Made by a program: the position numbers and the translations under genes
From: Lepus europaeus
Lineage: Eukaryota; Chordata; Mammalia; Lagomorpha; Leporidae
Assembly (NCBI RefSeq): GCF_033115175.1
Contig: NC_084837.1
Span: 67,107,266 to 67,171,265, forward strand
Reading direction: 5' to 3'
DNA: 64,000 nucleotides
Part shown: positions 62,213-64,000 of the stretch, piece by piece
Layout: the number at the start of each line of letters is the position of its first letter
Position numbering within the stretch: the stretch's first letter is position 1
The notes under the pieces: generated by a model
Seen by the model: only the letters and a program-made list of their open reading frames with translations
What the model was told of the DNA's origin: nothing
Databases searched by the model: none

Positions 62213-62515
62213 GGGTGGGCATTACAGCACAGTAGGTTGATTTTCCAGGTGGGATGACTGCACATCCTATTGGAGTCCTGGCTGCTCTGCTCCTGATCCA
62301 GCTTACTGCTAATGCACCTGGGAAGGCAGCAGATGATGATGGCCCAAGTATCTGTGGCCCTGCTGCTCATGTTGAGACATGGATGAAGATCTGGGATCCT
62401 GGCTTCTGCTTAGCTCACTCCTTGCTGTTGCAGACATTTGGGGAGTCAACCAGCAAATGGAAGAGCTCTCTGTCTCTCCCTCTCTCTCTGTCACTCTGCT
62501 TTTCAAATAAATAAA
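62213..62515 (+). mobile_element. CSINE, old
   Basis: Diverged head GGGGTGGGCATTACAGCACA, tail CAAATAAATAAATC; no clean duplication remains. Confidence 0.85.
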
Positions 62516-64000
62516 TCATTTTTTCAAATTACTTTAAAACCTCTTAATTAGGTTGATCATACTTTTCAATTTCCCCAGGACAGTCCCAGTTTATGTTTGT
62601 TTTCTTAGCATAATTATTAACAGTACCCCATTTCACTATCAAAACATCCTGGTGTGGATGCTAAATTATACAGCTAACCCAGCAGATCTGCCAGAAGTAC
62701 TGGATACCCAGTTAAATTTGCATTTCAGATAAACAACAAATAATTTTTTAGTATAAGCATGTCCAACGCAACACTTCAGACATATTGGGAACCCTGGGAA
62801 AGTGTGAGTGTGCTTGTTACATCTGACAACCCATAACCCAGTGACAATTTTTCTAAACACTTAGAATTACCTCACTTGGTAAATTTTCAGATAAGGTAAA
62901 CCTACACACAAAATAAAGTAAAACAAAACCATAAACAGAGCTCCTTGGCACAAAGACGCTCACTCTTACAAGGTCCACTGTGCTCCTGCAACCTACAGCT
63001 GAAAATTCAGTTGTCTACACTATGAATGCTAATACCTGCCAGTGGTTAACAGTACTGGAATCCTGGTGGTTCCTAGAGATCTCATAGACTAATGCTACCA
63101 AAGATATTCCCTTTCTAGCAATTAATAAGGAGTGTGCCATATAGTCTAGTTTCTTCAGTGAAAAGAAAAGAGACTGTTAGTTTTTATTAATCAGCTGTCA
63201 AAATGCCTTTTAGAGCAAGTACTGAGAAATGAAAAGGAAGAAAAAGAAAACAAAATTTTAAGTAGATTTTAGGGGTGAGATTTATAATTAAGAAGTACAA
63301 GTATAAGGCATAGACAGGACTATTTAGCTAATATTAATACGAGCATTTACTCTGATAAAACAAGCAAAAAGCTCTTTCAAGGTGAAAAAATTAAATTTTG
63401 GAAAAATACCATGAATAGGACTAATTAGTGTTTAAACTTTTTTCTTTACAGTATTTTTTATGTGATGAATGCAGATAAAGATAAGCATTCTTTTTAATCC
63501 ACATGCTTAAGAGAGAGTGACGCTTTCAATCAACAACCAAATTATACTTGTTCCAATCTTATTCTTACTTTGGGTAGGTCTTCAGTCACAGAGCTTACAA
63601 TAAAGTTTTCAAGACAAATGGAGTACATATAAGATTGATTTCATTTTCTTAAAGGAGACTCAGGAACTTTCACAACTGGAACTCTAGATTTCTATTAAAG
63701 TTACTACCCTATTAGCTTCAGGTAAACTTGAATGGTCATATTTAAATCTAAATGGAAATTTAGCAAATTAAATATTTTAAAAGAGATTTTTATGAAAATG
63801 CTGGGACCTATTAGTACATCAGTTCTAACATATTTTGCTACTTTGTACATGTAGGGTAAGCTATGGTATGATTAAATCATTTTACCTGGCTGAATTTAGC
63901 ATTGGAGGAAGGAGTAAGATGACTGAATATTTATTTTTTGCTGTAAGATTACTTGGGCCTTATCATAGAGCTGGAATATAAGCAACTCTTTTTTTTTTTT

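Larger units (their letters stand above)
58275..64000 (-). other. SLC30A4: SLC30A4 intron, running off the window
   Basis: I looked for upstream exons (TM1, TM2, the HMLTD zinc motif) on the minus strand and found none, so the intron before the 154-base exon exceeds 5.7 kb. Apart from SINEs and one GC-rich patch it is AT-rich unique DNA. The last bases are a T run at the window edge. Confidence 0.7.

Noticed and set aside
58275-64000. Search for SLC30A4 TM1/TM2 exons
   Set aside because: No minus-strand splice-bounded sequence with the HMLTD motif or the N-terminal words was found.

Overview
The window is mammalian genomic DNA, almost certainly from a lagomorph, most likely the European rabbit (Oryctolagus cuniculus). 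Two things show this. The spliced exons match known mammalian genes. About 45 to 50 short interspersed elements have the tRNA-derived head, CT-rich 3' region and AAATAAATAAATCTT-type tail of the rabbit C repeat (CSINE). No bacterial, plasmid, phage, CRISPR or intact viral system is present.

Layout. (1) 694-849 (+) is the last coding exon of AFG2B (SPATA5L1), with its polyadenylation signal near 1031. (2) 1.0-8.3 kb is intergenic: SINEs, an old LINE-1 3' end, and an exact 95-bp triplication at 3524-3808. (3) 8.5-13.9 kb (+) holds the whole C15orf48 gene (NMES1/MOCCI): a TATA box in a CpG-rich promoter, a non-coding first exon, four coding exons giving 83 residues, and the miR-147b hairpin in the 3' UTR. 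Its last intron carries a 2.2-kb antisense LINE-1. (4) 14-46 kb is intergenic and repeat-rich, with a CpG-dense segment at about 27.0-29.1 kb that has no recognisable gene, a composite L1 at 29.1-30.0 kb and a 5'-inverted L1 at 31.2-33.0 kb. (5) 46.6-64 kb (-) holds the 3' part of SLC30A4 (ZnT4): five coding exons at 52,571-58,274, a probable long 3' UTR below them, and a long intron running off the right edge. A decayed SMC4 retrocopy lies at about 48.68-49.55 kb on the opposite strand.

The order AFG2B - C15orf48 - SLC30A4, with the last gene convergent, matches the human 15q21.1 arrangement as I remember it. The genes are functionally unrelated: an AAA+ ATPase of ribosome maturation, a mitochondrial complex IV subunit isoform whose transcript also carries a microRNA, and a vesicular zinc exporter. 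The only genes working together here are C15orf48 and miR-147b, which share a transcript. I found no convincing new multi-gene system. The observations most worth checking are the orphan CpG-rich segment with a splice-bounded candidate exon, the exact 95-bp triplication, the prematurely ended L1, and the SMC4 fossil.
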